Source of the DNA: Firmicutes bacterium HGW-Firmicutes-2
GTDB lineage: Bacteria > Bacillota > Clostridia > Lachnospirales > Vallitaleaceae
Reading direction: 5' to 3'
NCBI GenBank assembly: GCA_002841495.1
Contig: PGZV01000001.1
Coordinates: 124,001-188,000, forward strand
DNA length: 64,000 bases
In this document: in pieces, positions 44,671-54,490 of the stretch
Layout: each line of letters begins with the position of its first letter
Position numbering within the stretch: position 1 is the first letter of the stretch
Notes under the pieces: generated by a model
The model's database searches: none
What the model saw: only the letters and a program-made list of their open reading frames with translations
Told to the model about the DNA's origin: nothing
Position numbers and translations under genes: made by a program

Positions 44671-45985
44671 TAGACTTGAAATCGAAAATGTGAAGCGTAT
44701 CAAAGCCGTTAAGTTAGAGCCGACAAAGAACGGGTTAACGGTAATAGGTGGGAACAATAGGCAAGGTAAAACCTCAATACTTGATTCAATTGCTTGGGTG
44801 CTTGGTGGAGAGAAATATCGACCATCTAACCCTCAAAGAGAAGGGTCAGTTATTCCACCTAATCTACAGATTATTATGAGCAATGGACTTGTTGTTGAGA
44901 GAAAAGGCAAGAACAGCAGCCTTAAGGTTACAGACCCTAATGGTGGTAAGGGTGGACAACAGTTATTAGATGAGTTTGTAGAGCAATTGGCCATTGATTT
45001 GCCAAAGTTCATGAATTCCACTTCAAAGGAAAAGGCTAATACATTACTACAGATTATTGGTGTTGGTCCACAACTTAAAGTGCTTGAGCAGAAAGAGACT
45101 GAGTTATACAACAAGCGCCATGCCATGGGTCAAGTCATGGATCAAAAGGAAAAGTACGCTAAGGAACAAGTTTACTATCCGGATGTTCCTAAGGATTTGA
45201 TTTCTGCATCAGACTTGATTAAGCAGCAACAGGAAATCTTGGCTAAGAACGGTGAGAACAACAGGAAGCGTGACAAGGCTGAGAAGATTCAAGAGAACAT
45301 ATACCTCATGAACAGACAGATCATGCAGACTCAAGAGACGCTTAAGGCGATTCAAGAGAAGCTTGAGAAGGAGAACGCTGAACTTGCTTTACTTAATGAT
45401 GATCTAGCCACTGCTAAGAAGTCACTGATTGACCTTCAAGATGAAAGCACTGAGGAACTTGAGAACAACATCAATAACATTGATGCCATTAACCAGAAGA
45501 TTCGTTCGAACCTTGACAAGGAAAAAGCTGAGGATGATGCACTCCAATATAAGCAACAATATAGCAAGCTATCTGCTGAAATCGATGAAGTTAGGAAGGC
45601 CAAGGCTGATTTACTTAATAACGCTGAACTACCTTTACCTGGCTTAACGGTTGACGATGGTGATCTACTTTACAACGGTAGTAAATGGGATGGTATGAGC
45701 AGTGCAGATCAGTTGAAAGTAGCAACCGCCATCGTTCGTAAGCTTAATCCTAAGTGTGGTTTTGTACTCCTTGACAAGCTTGAACAGATGGATTTACAGA
45801 CGCTTACAGAGTTTGGTTCTTGGCTTGAACAAGAAGATTTGCAGGCTATAGCTACCAGGGTAAGCACTGGTGGTGAGTGCAGCATTATCATTGATGATGG
45901 ATATGTCCTTGGTGATGAAGTCAGCAGTATAAAAGAAGAAGTGGCTACTATTAATACAAATCAATGGAAAGAGGGACAATTCTAA
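44654..45985 (+). CDS. RecF/Rad50-like coiled-coil ATPase
   Basis: 443 aa. N-terminal ABC-type ATPase half (LEIENVKRIKAVKLEP; Walker A GGNNRQGKTSILDSI), a central coiled coil (~180-320), and the C-terminal half with a Walker-B-like CGFVLLDKLEQMD. Such proteins take part in phage recombination or DNA end processing. It is the first of a recombination-replication set. Confidence 0.82.
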   Translation: MSLKINRLEIENVKRIKAVKLEPTKNGLTVIGGNNRQGKTSILDSIAWVLGGEKYRPSNPQREGSVIPPNLQIIMSNGLVVERKGKNSSLKVTDPNGGKGGQQLLDEFVEQLAIDLPKFMNSTSKEKANTLLQIIGVGPQLKVLEQKETELYNKRHAMGQVMDQKEKYAKEQVYYPDVPKDLISASDLIKQQQEILAKNGENNRKRDKAEKIQENIYLMNRQIMQTQETLKAIQEKLEKENAELALLNDDLATAKKSLIDLQDESTEELENNINNIDAINQKIRSNLDKEKAEDDALQYKQQYSKLSAEIDEVRKAKADLLNNAELPLPGLTVDDGDLLYNGSKWDGMSSADQLKVATAIVRKLNPKCGFVLLDKLEQMDLQTLTEFGSWLEQEDLQAIATRVSTGGECSIIIDDGYVLGDEVSSIKEEVATINTNQWKEGQF

Positions 45986-47100
45986 TGAATATTTCAACAG
46001 GAAAGATTGAATCAGCTCAAAAAGTTGTCGTATACGGTCCAGAGGGCATTGGTAAATCAACATTTGCTTCTAAGTTTCCAGATCCTTTGTTTATTGATAC
46101 CGAGGGAAGTACAAAGCATATGGATGTAAGAAGGACGGATAAGCATAAGCCAAGTAGTTGGACTATGTTATTTGAACAAGCCAAGTATGTTAAGAACAAT
46201 CCTACTATTTGTAAAACACTTGTCATTGATACAGCAGATTGGGCAGAGAAGCTTTGTTCGGAATATGTATGCTCAAGTGCACAGAAGAAAAGTATTGCTG
46301 ATTTTGGATATGGAAACGGATTTGTTTATTTAGAAGAGGCATTCGGTAAGCTTTTGAACCTTCTTGAAGAAGTGATAGATGTAGGAATTAATGTTGTTGT
46401 TACGGCTCATGCTCAAATGAGGAAATTTGAACAACCAGATGAGTTAGGATCATATGACAGATGGGAATTAAAACTTCAAAAGAAAACCGCTCCATTATTA
46501 AAGGAATGGGCCGATGCAGTACTATTTGTCAATTATAAGACCTATGTGGTTAATGTTGATGGTCAAGGCGTTCAAAAAGGCAAGAATAAGGCGCAAGGTG
46601 GTAAGCGTGTTATGTATTCCACTCACCATGTTTCTTGGGATGCTAAAAACCGTTGGGGACTTCAAGAAGAACTTCCTTTTGAGTTTGAGTCTATTAGTGA
46701 TCACATCCCATCTTGTTCAACTATTAAATCAAATGAGCCGGTTAAACAGGTAGAACCAGTAGCAACACCTTCAAACGTTGTTCAAGAAGTTAAGGTCGCT
46801 GACAGTCCACAAGGTATCGAGGTAATACCTCAAAGTAACACTGATGCGCCTGAAGGTGTTCCAAAACCTCTATGGGATATGATGACTGCCCACAATGTTG
46901 AAGAAAGCGAGATACAGGAGGCAGTGGCAAGTAGAGGTTACTATCCAAAAGAAACACCGATTGCTAATTATGATCCGCAGTTTATCAGTGGGGTACTAAT
47001 TGGAGCATGGGATAAAGTGTATGAGCTGATTAAGGTCATACAACAAAGAAACGGTAAGTTTGTACCAGTTGGTGATGAAAAGATGCCATGGGACAACTAA
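45985..47100 (+). CDS. Sak4-like P-loop ATPase (phage recombination)
   Basis: 371 aa. Walker A is VYGPEGIGKSTFASKF, followed by PLFIDTEGST (Walker B-like), the pattern of single-strand-annealing RecA-like Sak4/AAA_24 proteins. The C-terminal ~120 residues form a low-complexity linker plus a small helical domain. ATG 45985 overlaps the previous stop (TAATG); the frame is open to 45964. The adjacent DUF669 gene is a frequent partner. Confidence 0.82.
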   Translation: MNISTGKIESAQKVVVYGPEGIGKSTFASKFPDPLFIDTEGSTKHMDVRRTDKHKPSSWTMLFEQAKYVKNNPTICKTLVIDTADWAEKLCSEYVCSSAQKKSIADFGYGNGFVYLEEAFGKLLNLLEEVIDVGINVVVTAHAQMRKFEQPDELGSYDRWELKLQKKTAPLLKEWADAVLFVNYKTYVVNVDGQGVQKGKNKAQGGKRVMYSTHHVSWDAKNRWGLQEELPFEFESISDHIPSCSTIKSNEPVKQVEPVATPSNVVQEVKVADSPQGIEVIPQSNTDAPEGVPKPLWDMMTAHNVEESEIQEAVASRGYYPKETPIANYDPQFISGVLIGAWDKVYELIKVIQQRNGKFVPVGDEKMPWDN

Positions 47101-47149
47101 CAAATAGACACTACTTAATTAATGCTGACAACTAAGGAGAAATGAAATT

Positions 47150-47614
47150 ATGGATAACAATTTAGAAAAAGAATTAAGCTGGGATGATCAAATCGAAAAT
47201 GATGGGCAAGATTTTATAATTTTACCTGAAGGTGATTATGATTTCGAGGTTACTAGTTTTGAAAGAGCTAGACACGATGGTAGTGAGAAGCTTCCACCAT
47301 GTAACAAAGCAGTTGTGTTCATTAAAGTAACAGCAACAACAGGTGAGTCTACAACTATTAAGCATAATCTTTTCTTACACACTAAGACAGAAGGTATGTT
47401 ATGTGCATTCTTCACAGGTATTGGCCAAAGAAAAAAAGGTGAGAAGGTCACTATGAATTGGAATGCAGTTACCGGCTCAATTGGTCGTTGCAAGGTAGGC
47501 ATCAAGAAATGGAAAAATGAAAAGGGTGAAGAACTTACCTTCAACGAGATTAAAAAGTTTTATGAGCCAGCTGATGGCGCTCAAACTAAGAGCATCGTAC
47601 CGGGGCAATTCTAG
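47150..47614 (+). CDS. DUF669 family protein, probable ssDNA-binding partner
   Basis: 154 aa. It has the pattern LPEGDYDFEVTSFERARH ... AVVFIKVTATTGESTTIKHN and a GxxKKGE segment of DUF669, found beside Sak4-type ATPases in many Firmicutes phages. The fold is thought to be OB-like. ATG follows AAGGAGAAATG. Confidence 0.85.
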   Translation: MDNNLEKELSWDDQIENDGQDFIILPEGDYDFEVTSFERARHDGSEKLPPCNKAVVFIKVTATTGESTTIKHNLFLHTKTEGMLCAFFTGIGQRKKGEKVTMNWNAVTGSIGRCKVGIKKWKNEKGEELTFNEIKKFYEPADGAQTKSIVPGQF

Positions 47615-47629
47615 AGGGGAGTGATTGCA

Positions 47630-49249
47630 TTGCAACTCCGAAAATATCAAGAAGAAGCAAAGGATTCAATATTAACAGAATGGAAGAACGGGAACCAGCG
47701 TACCTTGCTGGTACTCCCGACTGGTACCGGTAAGACTATTGTTTTTGCCAAGCTTGCTGCTGAATGTGTAAAGCTTGGTGATCGTGTTTTGATTATGGCT
47801 CATCGTGGTGAGTTACTTGACCAAGCTGCTGATAAGATTATGCAGTCAACTGGTCTTGGGTGCGCGGTTGAAAAAGCTGAGGACACAAGCCTTGGAAGTT
47901 GGTTTCGGATCGTTGTTGGCTCCGTACAATCCTTAATGCGTCAAAAGCGATTAGACCAGTTTGACCCAGATCACTTTGACACGATTATAATTGATGAGGC
48001 TCATCACTGCATATCAGATAGCTATCAAAAGGTTCTTAGTTATTTTAACCAGGCTAAAGTGTTAGGCGTTACTGCAACACCTGATAGAGGAGATATGAAG
48101 AACCTTGGCCAGTATTTTGAATCATTAGCATATGAATACACATTACCAAAGGCTATCAAAGAGGGTTATCTTGTACCTATTAAAGCTCAAACTATCCCAC
48201 TAAAAATAGATTTAAGCGGCGTAAGCCAACAGGCAGGAGATTTTAAATCAAGCGATCTCGGTACCGCACTTGACCCTTATCTATATCAGATAGCAGAAGA
48301 AATGATTAAGTATTGCTCCAATAGAAAGACAGTCGTATTTTTACCGCTTATCAAAACAAGTCAAAAGTTTACTAATATTCTTAATGATAAGGGTTTCAGG
48401 GCAGCAGAGGTTAATGGTGACTCAAAAGATAGAGTTGAGATTCTTTCTGATTTTGTAAATGACAAATACAACGTTCTTTGTAACTCGATGCTACTAACAG
48501 AAGGGTGGGATTGTCCATCTGTTGACTGTATCGTCGTACTTAGACCAACTAAGATTAGAAGTTTATATTCACAGATGGTGGGACGTGGTACCAGGCTTTT
48601 CAAAGATAAGGACCACTTACTTTTACTAGATTTCTTATGGCATACAGAACGTCATGAACTTTGTCATCCGGCTCACCTTATTTGTGAGAATGAAGAAGTG
48701 GCCAAGAAGATGACTGAGAACATTGAAGAAGCAGGATGTGCAGTTGATATTGAAGAAGCTGAATCAAAGGCTAGTGAGGATGTTGTGGCCCAACGTGAAG
48801 AAGCTCTTGCGAAGCAACTTGCTGAGATGAAGCGAAGAAAGCAAAAGCTTGTTGATCCGTTGCAGTTTGAGATGAGTATTCAAGCCGAGGATTTAGTAGA
48901 CTATACACCTTCGTTTGGTTGGGAGATGGGTCCGGCTTCCGAAAAGCAGTTACAAGTACTCGAAAAGTTAGGTATTCTTCCAGATCATGTCGAGTGTGCA
49001 GGTAAAGCAGCTAAGTTACTTGACAGACTTGATAAGCGTAGGACAGAAGGTCTTACAACACCTAAGCAAATCAGATTCCTAGAAAACAAAGGTTTTAATC
49101 ATGTTGGGACTTGGAATTTTGATTCTGCCAAAGGTTTGATTGACAGAATTGCTGGGAATGGTTGGAAGATACCAAGAGACATTGATCCACATACTTATAA
49201 ACCAAAGAATGAGGTGGCAGATTGGACAGACAGCAATATAACATTATAG
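47630..49249 (+). CDS. DEAD/DEAH-box helicase
   Basis: About 539 aa superfamily 2 helicase. Q-like start, Walker A VLPTGTGKTIVFAKL, Ia AHRGELLDQA, DEAH box TIIIDEAHHC, motif III GVTATPDRGD, motif VI QMVGRGTRLF. The C-terminal ~170 residues carry two KQ(L/I)xxLExxG-type repeats that probably bind partners. TTG 47630 fits AGAGGGGAG better than GTG 47621, which overlaps it. It overlaps the primase-helicase gene by 28 bp. Confidence 0.9.
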   Translation: MQLRKYQEEAKDSILTEWKNGNQRTLLVLPTGTGKTIVFAKLAAECVKLGDRVLIMAHRGELLDQAADKIMQSTGLGCAVEKAEDTSLGSWFRIVVGSVQSLMRQKRLDQFDPDHFDTIIIDEAHHCISDSYQKVLSYFNQAKVLGVTATPDRGDMKNLGQYFESLAYEYTLPKAIKEGYLVPIKAQTIPLKIDLSGVSQQAGDFKSSDLGTALDPYLYQIAEEMIKYCSNRKTVVFLPLIKTSQKFTNILNDKGFRAAEVNGDSKDRVEILSDFVNDKYNVLCNSMLLTEGWDCPSVDCIVVLRPTKIRSLYSQMVGRGTRLFKDKDHLLLLDFLWHTERHELCHPAHLICENEEVAKKMTENIEEAGCAVDIEEAESKASEDVVAQREEALAKQLAEMKRRKQKLVDPLQFEMSIQAEDLVDYTPSFGWEMGPASEKQLQVLEKLGILPDHVECAGKAAKLLDRLDKRRTEGLTTPKQIRFLENKGFNHVGTWNFDSAKGLIDRIAGNGWKIPRDIDPHTYKPKNEVADWTDSNITL

Positions 49250-51438
49250 AGCTACTAGAATATATAGATCCTTCTATGCTTGATTATACCGAGTGGGTGT
49301 CAGTGGGCATGGCTCTTAAGGATGAAGGACACACTGCAGCTGATTTTGATGCTTGGAGCAGAAGAGACATCGGACGTTATCATCCCGGAGAGTGTTTCAA
49401 GAAATGGGACACCTTCAAAGGGTCTGCCACTCCTGTTACTGCCGGTACTGTGGTGCAAATGGCAAAAGATGGCGGTTGGGTACCACCTCATCATGAGAAC
49501 AGAGAACTTGGTTGGGATGACATCATTGGTTCAAGAGATAATTTGGTGGTTATTGACAAGAACTGGTTGGAAGGTAGAGAAGTTTTAGAACCTAATAAAT
49601 GGAATCCCGTTGAACAGTTGGTTAAGTACCTTGAGACTTTGTTTCAATCTACTGAAAATGTCGGCTACGTGACCTCTAGTTGGGAAAAAGACGGTAGGCA
49701 TATGCCAACCAAGGGCGCAAGTGATCGTACAGCCGGCGAACTGATTCAGCAGCTTAACAATTGTAAAGGTGACATTGGTTCGGTGCTTGGTGATTACAAG
49801 CCAGAAGTTGGTGCATGGATTAGGTTTAATCCTCTCGATGGTAAAGGCGTTAAAAACGATAACGTGACTGAGTTTAGATATGCGCTTGTTGAGTCAGATG
49901 ATATGGAGCTTGATAAGCAAAATGCAATTATCAGGGAACTAGAATTACCGGTTGCTTGCTTGGTCCATTCAGGTGGTAAGAGCATCCATGCTATCGTTAA
50001 AATCGATGCAGCTAACTATGATGAGTACAGAAAACGTGTTGATTATCTATATGAGGTTTGTAAGAAGAATGGTCTTAAGGTAGATACTCAAAATAAGAAT
50101 CCATCTAGATTATCACGAATGCCAGGCATTATGCGGAATGGTCAAAAGCAATTTCTTATTGATACGAACATTGGTAAAGAGTCATGGAATGAGTGGAAGG
50201 AATGGATTGAAGGTATTAATGATGATTTACCGGAACCCGAAAATATCGGAGATTTATGGGACAACCTTCCTGAGTTATCGCCACCTCTTATTCATGGCAT
50301 GCTTAGACAAGGACACAAACTTCTACTTGCTGGACCTTCTAAGGCTGGCAAGTCATACTCTCTGATTGAAATGTGTATTTCTATTGCCGAGGGTAAGAGA
50401 TGGCTTAATTGGGATTGCGCACAAGGCAAGATAATGTACGTTAATCTTGAGCTTGATCGTGCCAGTTGCCTACATCGTTTTAAAGATGTATATACTGCTC
50501 TTGGATGGGCACCAAATAACTTATCTAACATCGATATTTGGAATCTTAGAGGTAAGTCGGTACCAATGGATAAATTAGCTCCTAAGCTTATTAGAAGGGC
50601 ACAAAAGAAGAATTACATAGCCATAGTTATAGACCCAATTTACAAAGTTATTACAGGTGATGAAAATAGCGCAGATCAGATGGCTCACTTTGTTAATCAG
50701 TTTGATAAAATTTGCACAGAACTTGGTAGTGCTGTCATATATTGTCATCACCACTCAAAAGGTGGACAAGGCAACAAAAAAAGTATGGACAGAGCTTCTG
50801 GCTCAGGTGTATTTGCCAGAGACCCTGATGCACTACTTGACCTTATAGAATTAGAATTAAGTGATGATGTTCTTAACAACGAAATAAATAAAGCTCTATG
50901 TAATGTCTGCATTAATTGGCTCAATAAATATGCTGAAGCTTATATGGATGAACGGGTGTCACAAGATGATATGTGTAGTCAGAACGCTATGCTAGATCAT
51001 TGTAAAAAAGCTTTAAGCATCGAACAAGACAAAGCAATGCAGAAAGACTTATATGCTGCAAGGGATGCTGTCAAAAGCATATCAGCGTGGAGAATTGAAG
51101 GTACGTTGCGTGAGTTTCCAAAATTTAAGCCAGTCAATCTATGGTTTGAATATCCCGTACATAAGGTTGACAAGTCTGAAATATTAGAGGGCATAAAACT
51201 AGATACTGAAAGGGCTCCGTGGAAGAAGAATCTATCAAAGAAAAAGACTCCTGATGAAGCAAAGCAAGAACGTAAAGTATCTGTTGATTTAGCTATAGAA
51301 GCTTGTGGTATCAATGGTCAAGTCACTATTGAAGGGCTAAGTGAGTACATGGGTGTAACGGATAAGACAGTCAGGAACAGGCTGAAAGAACATGGTGGTT
51401 ACTGGGTAGATGATGGCAAAGTTGGTAAGAAAAAATAG
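49222..51438 (+). CDS. PriCT-2 primase / RepA-type replicative helicase
   Basis: 738 aa. N-terminal PriCT-2 domain (residues ~10-75; DYTEWVSVGMALKDEGHTAA). A middle region has RFNPLDGKGVKNDNVTEFRY and ELPVACLVHSGGKSIHAI, a primase-polymerase-like fold with catalytic-looking residues. A RecA-type ATPase follows (Walker A LLLAGPSKAGKSYSLIEMC, Walker B YIAIVIDPIYKV, then VIYCHHHSKGG). A winged-helix-like tail ends it. TTG 49222 follows GAGGTGG. It is the main replication-initiation enzyme of the prophage. Confidence 0.87.
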   Translation: MDRQQYNIIELLEYIDPSMLDYTEWVSVGMALKDEGHTAADFDAWSRRDIGRYHPGECFKKWDTFKGSATPVTAGTVVQMAKDGGWVPPHHENRELGWDDIIGSRDNLVVIDKNWLEGREVLEPNKWNPVEQLVKYLETLFQSTENVGYVTSSWEKDGRHMPTKGASDRTAGELIQQLNNCKGDIGSVLGDYKPEVGAWIRFNPLDGKGVKNDNVTEFRYALVESDDMELDKQNAIIRELELPVACLVHSGGKSIHAIVKIDAANYDEYRKRVDYLYEVCKKNGLKVDTQNKNPSRLSRMPGIMRNGQKQFLIDTNIGKESWNEWKEWIEGINDDLPEPENIGDLWDNLPELSPPLIHGMLRQGHKLLLAGPSKAGKSYSLIEMCISIAEGKRWLNWDCAQGKIMYVNLELDRASCLHRFKDVYTALGWAPNNLSNIDIWNLRGKSVPMDKLAPKLIRRAQKKNYIAIVIDPIYKVITGDENSADQMAHFVNQFDKICTELGSAVIYCHHHSKGGQGNKKSMDRASGSGVFARDPDALLDLIELELSDDVLNNEINKALCNVCINWLNKYAEAYMDERVSQDDMCSQNAMLDHCKKALSIEQDKAMQKDLYAARDAVKSISAWRIEGTLREFPKFKPVNLWFEYPVHKVDKSEILEGIKLDTERAPWKKNLSKKKTPDEAKQERKVSVDLAIEACGINGQVTIEGLSEYMGVTDKTVRNRLKEHGGYWVDDGKVGKKK

Positions 51439-51455
51439 ATAAGGAGTGTGAATAT

Positions 51456-51671
51456 ATGAAGTTAATTGAATTATTGAAGTGTTTTTATCCTAGTCAATCG
51501 ATTCAAGTTTATATAATGGGTGAACAAAGGACTTATAATTTTATAACTAATCAGCTAATTGAATCTGAAAATACCGAATATCATGACTACATTGTCAGGA
51601 CAGTAGACATATTTAGAGATGATTTAAAGCAGCTAAGGAACGTTATTAACATAATTGTAAGCCGAAATTGA
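51456..51671 (+). CDS. hypothetical phage protein
   Basis: 71 aa, starting 17 bp after the primase gene with AAGGAGTG. No recognised domain. It is the last gene before the repeat array. Confidence 0.5.
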   Translation: MKLIELLKCFYPSQSIQVYIMGEQRTYNFITNQLIESENTEYHDYIVRTVDIFRDDLKQLRNVINIIVSRN

Positions 51672-51686
51672 CATCACTATATCATA

Positions 51687-51925
51687 AGGGAAAGGGAAAA
51701 ACTCGACACAATTTCCCTTTCCGTCAGAGGGAAAAACTCGAGGGAAACGGTTTCCTTTCCCTCTTCTCTGAGGGAAATTCTCGAAGGAAACGGTTTCCGA
51801 GGGAAGGGAAATTCTCGAGTCATTTTCCCTGTTTCCGTTAGAGGGAAATTCTCGAGGATTCTCGAGAATTACAGGGAAAGGGAAAACCCTATACTACGTA
51901 TAGGTAATTTCCCTCGTTTCCCTCG
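51687..51925. repeat. dense palindromic repeat array, candidate replication origin
   Basis: A 16-bp unit GAGGGAAANNCTCGAG recurs (51727-51742; 51770-51786 with one change; 51799-51819 with an insertion; 51841-51856). Two exact GGAAACGGTTTCC palindromes lie at 51743-51755 and 51786-51798. Further CTCGAG and TTTCCCT half-sites fill the gaps, and CCTATAC/GTATAGG makes a hairpin near 51888-51904. The composition is unlike the flanking DNA. It contains no gene. It is preceded by the primase-helicase gene, as phage origins often are. Confidence 0.72.
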
Positions 51926-51935
51926 CATGGTCATG

Positions 51936-51986
51936 GGGGTGAGTAGTGTGTGCTTAAGCGCTGCACACACAACACTCCTCCCCCTT
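51936..51986 (+). terminator. large GC-rich hairpin after the repeat array
   Basis: GGGGGTGAGTAGTGTGTGC pairs, with small bulges, with GCACACACAACACTCCTCCCCC. It is followed ~12 nt later by AAAAGGTTTTT. It could be a terminator or part of the origin structure. Confidence 0.5.
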
Positions 51987-52060
51987 CAATGACAAAAGGT
52001 TTTTAAAAATAAAAAGTAAATCAGTAAATTCAAATATTGAAATGTAAAGGTGTTGATTCA

Positions 52061-52456
52061 ATGATTAGTTTTTTTCTTCACATGATTCCTCCGACAGTAA
52101 CACATCAAGAAAAACAAGTTCATGTTGTTAAAGGTAAACCATTTTTCTATGAGCCAGAAGAACTTAAAGCAGCTCGTACAAAACTTAAAGCACATTTAAG
52201 TAAGCATTCACCTAGTGAGCCATTCACTGGTCCAATTAGATTAATTACAAAGTGGTGCTTTCCGATTACTGGTAAGCATACAAATGGTGAGTATAAAACT
52301 ACTAAGCCTGACACTGACAATCTTCAAAAGCTTCTTAAAGATGTTATGACTGATTTGGGCTACTGGAAAGATGACGCATTAGTGGCCAGTGAAATTACCG
52401 AAAAGTTTTGGAGTGATGTACCTGGCATATTTATTAGTCTTGAAAGGTTGGAGTGA
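52061..52456 (+). CDS. rusA: RusA-type Holliday junction resolvase
   Basis: 131 aa. The family block TTKPDTDNLQKLLKDVMTDL followed by GYWKDDALVASEIT contains the conserved Asp residues of RusA nucleases. It resolves branched DNA made during phage recombination. ATG 52061 follows AAAGG; the frame is open to 52037. Confidence 0.9.
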   Translation: MISFFLHMIPPTVTHQEKQVHVVKGKPFFYEPEELKAARTKLKAHLSKHSPSEPFTGPIRLITKWCFPITGKHTNGEYKTTKPDTDNLQKLLKDVMTDLGYWKDDALVASEITEKFWSDVPGIFISLERLE

Positions 52457-52460
52457 TAGC

Positions 52461-52673
52461 ATGAAAGTATGGCCAACCGTAGAGCAAGTGAAAGAGATTT
52501 ATAAAGCAACTTATATTTTTTTCGACAAGTACAAAGATGTTGAGATTAACTGGGATGAATTAGCTGATGAAGTAACACTGCTATCTAACCAATATCCCTT
52601 TGACCTCTGCACTCAAATACTGGTGCATCACGTAGGACTCTTAGAAAACATTTATTCAGATAAGGAAGGATAG
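52461..52673 (+). CDS. hypothetical phage protein
   Basis: 70 aa, helical and acidic. ATG 52461 follows GGTTGGAGTG; the longer open frame overlapping rusA has no site. No family is recognised. Confidence 0.55.
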   Translation: MKVWPTVEQVKEIYKATYIFFDKYKDVEINWDELADEVTLLSNQYPFDLCTQILVHHVGLLENIYSDKEG

Positions 52674-52678
52674 AGAGT

Positions 52679-53002
52679 ATGGAAATGTCAGTAGAACAAT
52701 TATTTGATCATTATGACAAGGACTACGAAGATACTTATTTTGGGAAAATGAAACTTAGAAAAATAGAAACACTAAAGGTAAAAGATGAGGCAAGGACCGC
52801 TAAGTACGAACAACGATTTGCCAATGCCTGCAAGTTGTTACCAATCAACGCCGAGTTCTCTATGCACATATTTTGCAAAGAAAATCATATGGATATGCTA
52901 GCATTTTTAAGACATCTGACACCTTGGCTAAAAGAAAAAGGATGGACCATGCACCGGGTTGAAAAGAAATATTTGATAAGGATGGGGGAATGGGATGACT
53001 GA
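52679..53002 (+). CDS. hypothetical phage protein
   Basis: 107 aa, basic and helical, with two His/Cys residues and no clear metal site. It overlaps the methyltransferase gene by 8 bp. No family is recognised. Confidence 0.55.
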   Translation: MEMSVEQLFDHYDKDYEDTYFGKMKLRKIETLKVKDEARTAKYEQRFANACKLLPINAEFSMHIFCKENHMDMLAFLRHLTPWLKEKGWTMHRVEKKYLIRMGEWDD

Positions 53003-54455
53003 ATTAATAATTGACAACTTTGCAGGTGGTGGAGGTGCCTCATCAGGTATTGAAATGGCAACCGGTAGAAGTGTAGACATTGCCATCAACCATGATCCTG
53101 AAGCTATAAGAATGCATACCGTTAATCATCCAGCTTCAAAACATTATTGTGAGAATGTTTGGGATATAGATCCTGTTGAAGCTTGCAACGGAAGACCGGT
53201 CGGCTTAGCCTGGTTTAGTCCTGACTGCAAACACTTTTCAAAAGCAAAAGGTGGGACGCCGGTATCAAATCAAATTCGTGGGCTTGCTTGGGTGGCTGTA
53301 AGATGGGCAAAGAAAGTAAGGCCAAGGGTAATAATACTAGAGAACGTTGAAGAGTTTAAAACATGGGGTCCTTTGGTTGAAGTTGATGGGAAATTGTATC
53401 CGGATCCAAAGAAAAAAGGGAAGACATTTCACCACTTTGTTAAACAACTTGAAAAATTAGGCTATGAGGTTGACTTTAGAGAATTGAGGGCTTGTGATTA
53501 TGGCGCTCCAACAATTAGAAAACGATTCTTCATGGTAGCCAGATGTGATGGTGAAAAGATTGTATGGCCAGTAGAGACTCATGGTGATCCTGAAATGATA
53601 GAAGCAAGATACGGAATGCTAAAGCCGTGGAGAACTGCTGCAGATATTATTGATTGGTCATTGCCATGTCCTAGCATATTTGAAAGCAAAGAAGAGATAT
53701 TTGAAAAGTATGGACTCAGGGCTGTAAGACCTTTGGCAGAGAATACTTTAAAAAGATTAGCAGCCGGTATACAAAAATTTGTAATTGAAAATCCAAATCC
53801 ATTTATTGTACAGGTAAATCACAGTGGATCATCTCATCATTACTGCAAAGAAGTTGATAAGCCACTTAATACAATTACTGCTACACATGGCTATGGTTTG
53901 GCAGTACCATATATTGCCAGTTATCATGCTCAAACAAGAGAAGGAGAACATAGAGGACAGGCAATTAATAAGCCACTTAATACAGTTGATACAAATCCAA
54001 GATATTGTGTAGTCATGAGTAATATCATGCAGATGAATAAAAACAGTATTGGTCAAAAAGTTGATAAACCTTTGAATGCCGTAACAGCTGGTGCCAATCA
54101 TTTTGCAGAAGTAAGGACGTTTTTAATGTCATACTACGGAAGTGAAAAAGACTTAGGGCAAAAAATAGATGAACCACTAAGGACGATTACAACAAAAGAC
54201 AGGTTTGGAATAGTGAAGGTAATGAAAAAGGACTATATGATTATGGACATTGGGCTAAGAATGCTGACGCCAAGAGAGCTTTTTAAAGCTCAAGGATTTG
54301 ATGATGACTATATCATAGATCATGACGCTGACGGCAACAAATATAGCAAAAAAGAACAGGTAGCGCGATGTGGGAATGCAGTACCACCACCGTTTGCTAA
54401 AGCGCTTGTTGAATCAAATTTACCTGAATTGTGTAATCAAGAGATGACGGCATAA
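52995..54455 (+). CDS. DNA (cytosine-5) methyltransferase
   Basis: 486 aa. Motif I is DNFAGGGGASSGIEMATG, the catalytic-loop motif IV is FSPDCKHFSKAKGG (Pro-Asp-Cys in place of Pro-Cys), motif VI is ENVEEF and motif VIII RKRFFMVARCDG. Residues ~275-410 hold four copies of a GQ.(I/V)(D/N)(K/E)PL(N/R)T(I/V)T unit between motif VIII and motif IX/X (CGNAVPPPFAKALVE). This is the target-recognition region. No cognate restriction gene is near, so it is a solitary phage methylase, likely for self-protection. Confidence 0.9.
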   Translation: MTELIIDNFAGGGGASSGIEMATGRSVDIAINHDPEAIRMHTVNHPASKHYCENVWDIDPVEACNGRPVGLAWFSPDCKHFSKAKGGTPVSNQIRGLAWVAVRWAKKVRPRVIILENVEEFKTWGPLVEVDGKLYPDPKKKGKTFHHFVKQLEKLGYEVDFRELRACDYGAPTIRKRFFMVARCDGEKIVWPVETHGDPEMIEARYGMLKPWRTAADIIDWSLPCPSIFESKEEIFEKYGLRAVRPLAENTLKRLAAGIQKFVIENPNPFIVQVNHSGSSHHYCKEVDKPLNTITATHGYGLAVPYIASYHAQTREGEHRGQAINKPLNTVDTNPRYCVVMSNIMQMNKNSIGQKVDKPLNAVTAGANHFAEVRTFLMSYYGSEKDLGQKIDEPLRTITTKDRFGIVKVMKKDYMIMDIGLRMLTPRELFKAQGFDDDYIIDHDADGNKYSKKEQVARCGNAVPPPFAKALVESNLPELCNQEMTA

Positions 54456-54490
54456 AACAACAATAGAAAGAGATTGAGAGGTAGATAAAT

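Noticed and set aside
51687-51925. CRISPR array
   Set aside because: Repeats are short, palindromic and irregularly spaced with no spacers of constant length and no cas genes.
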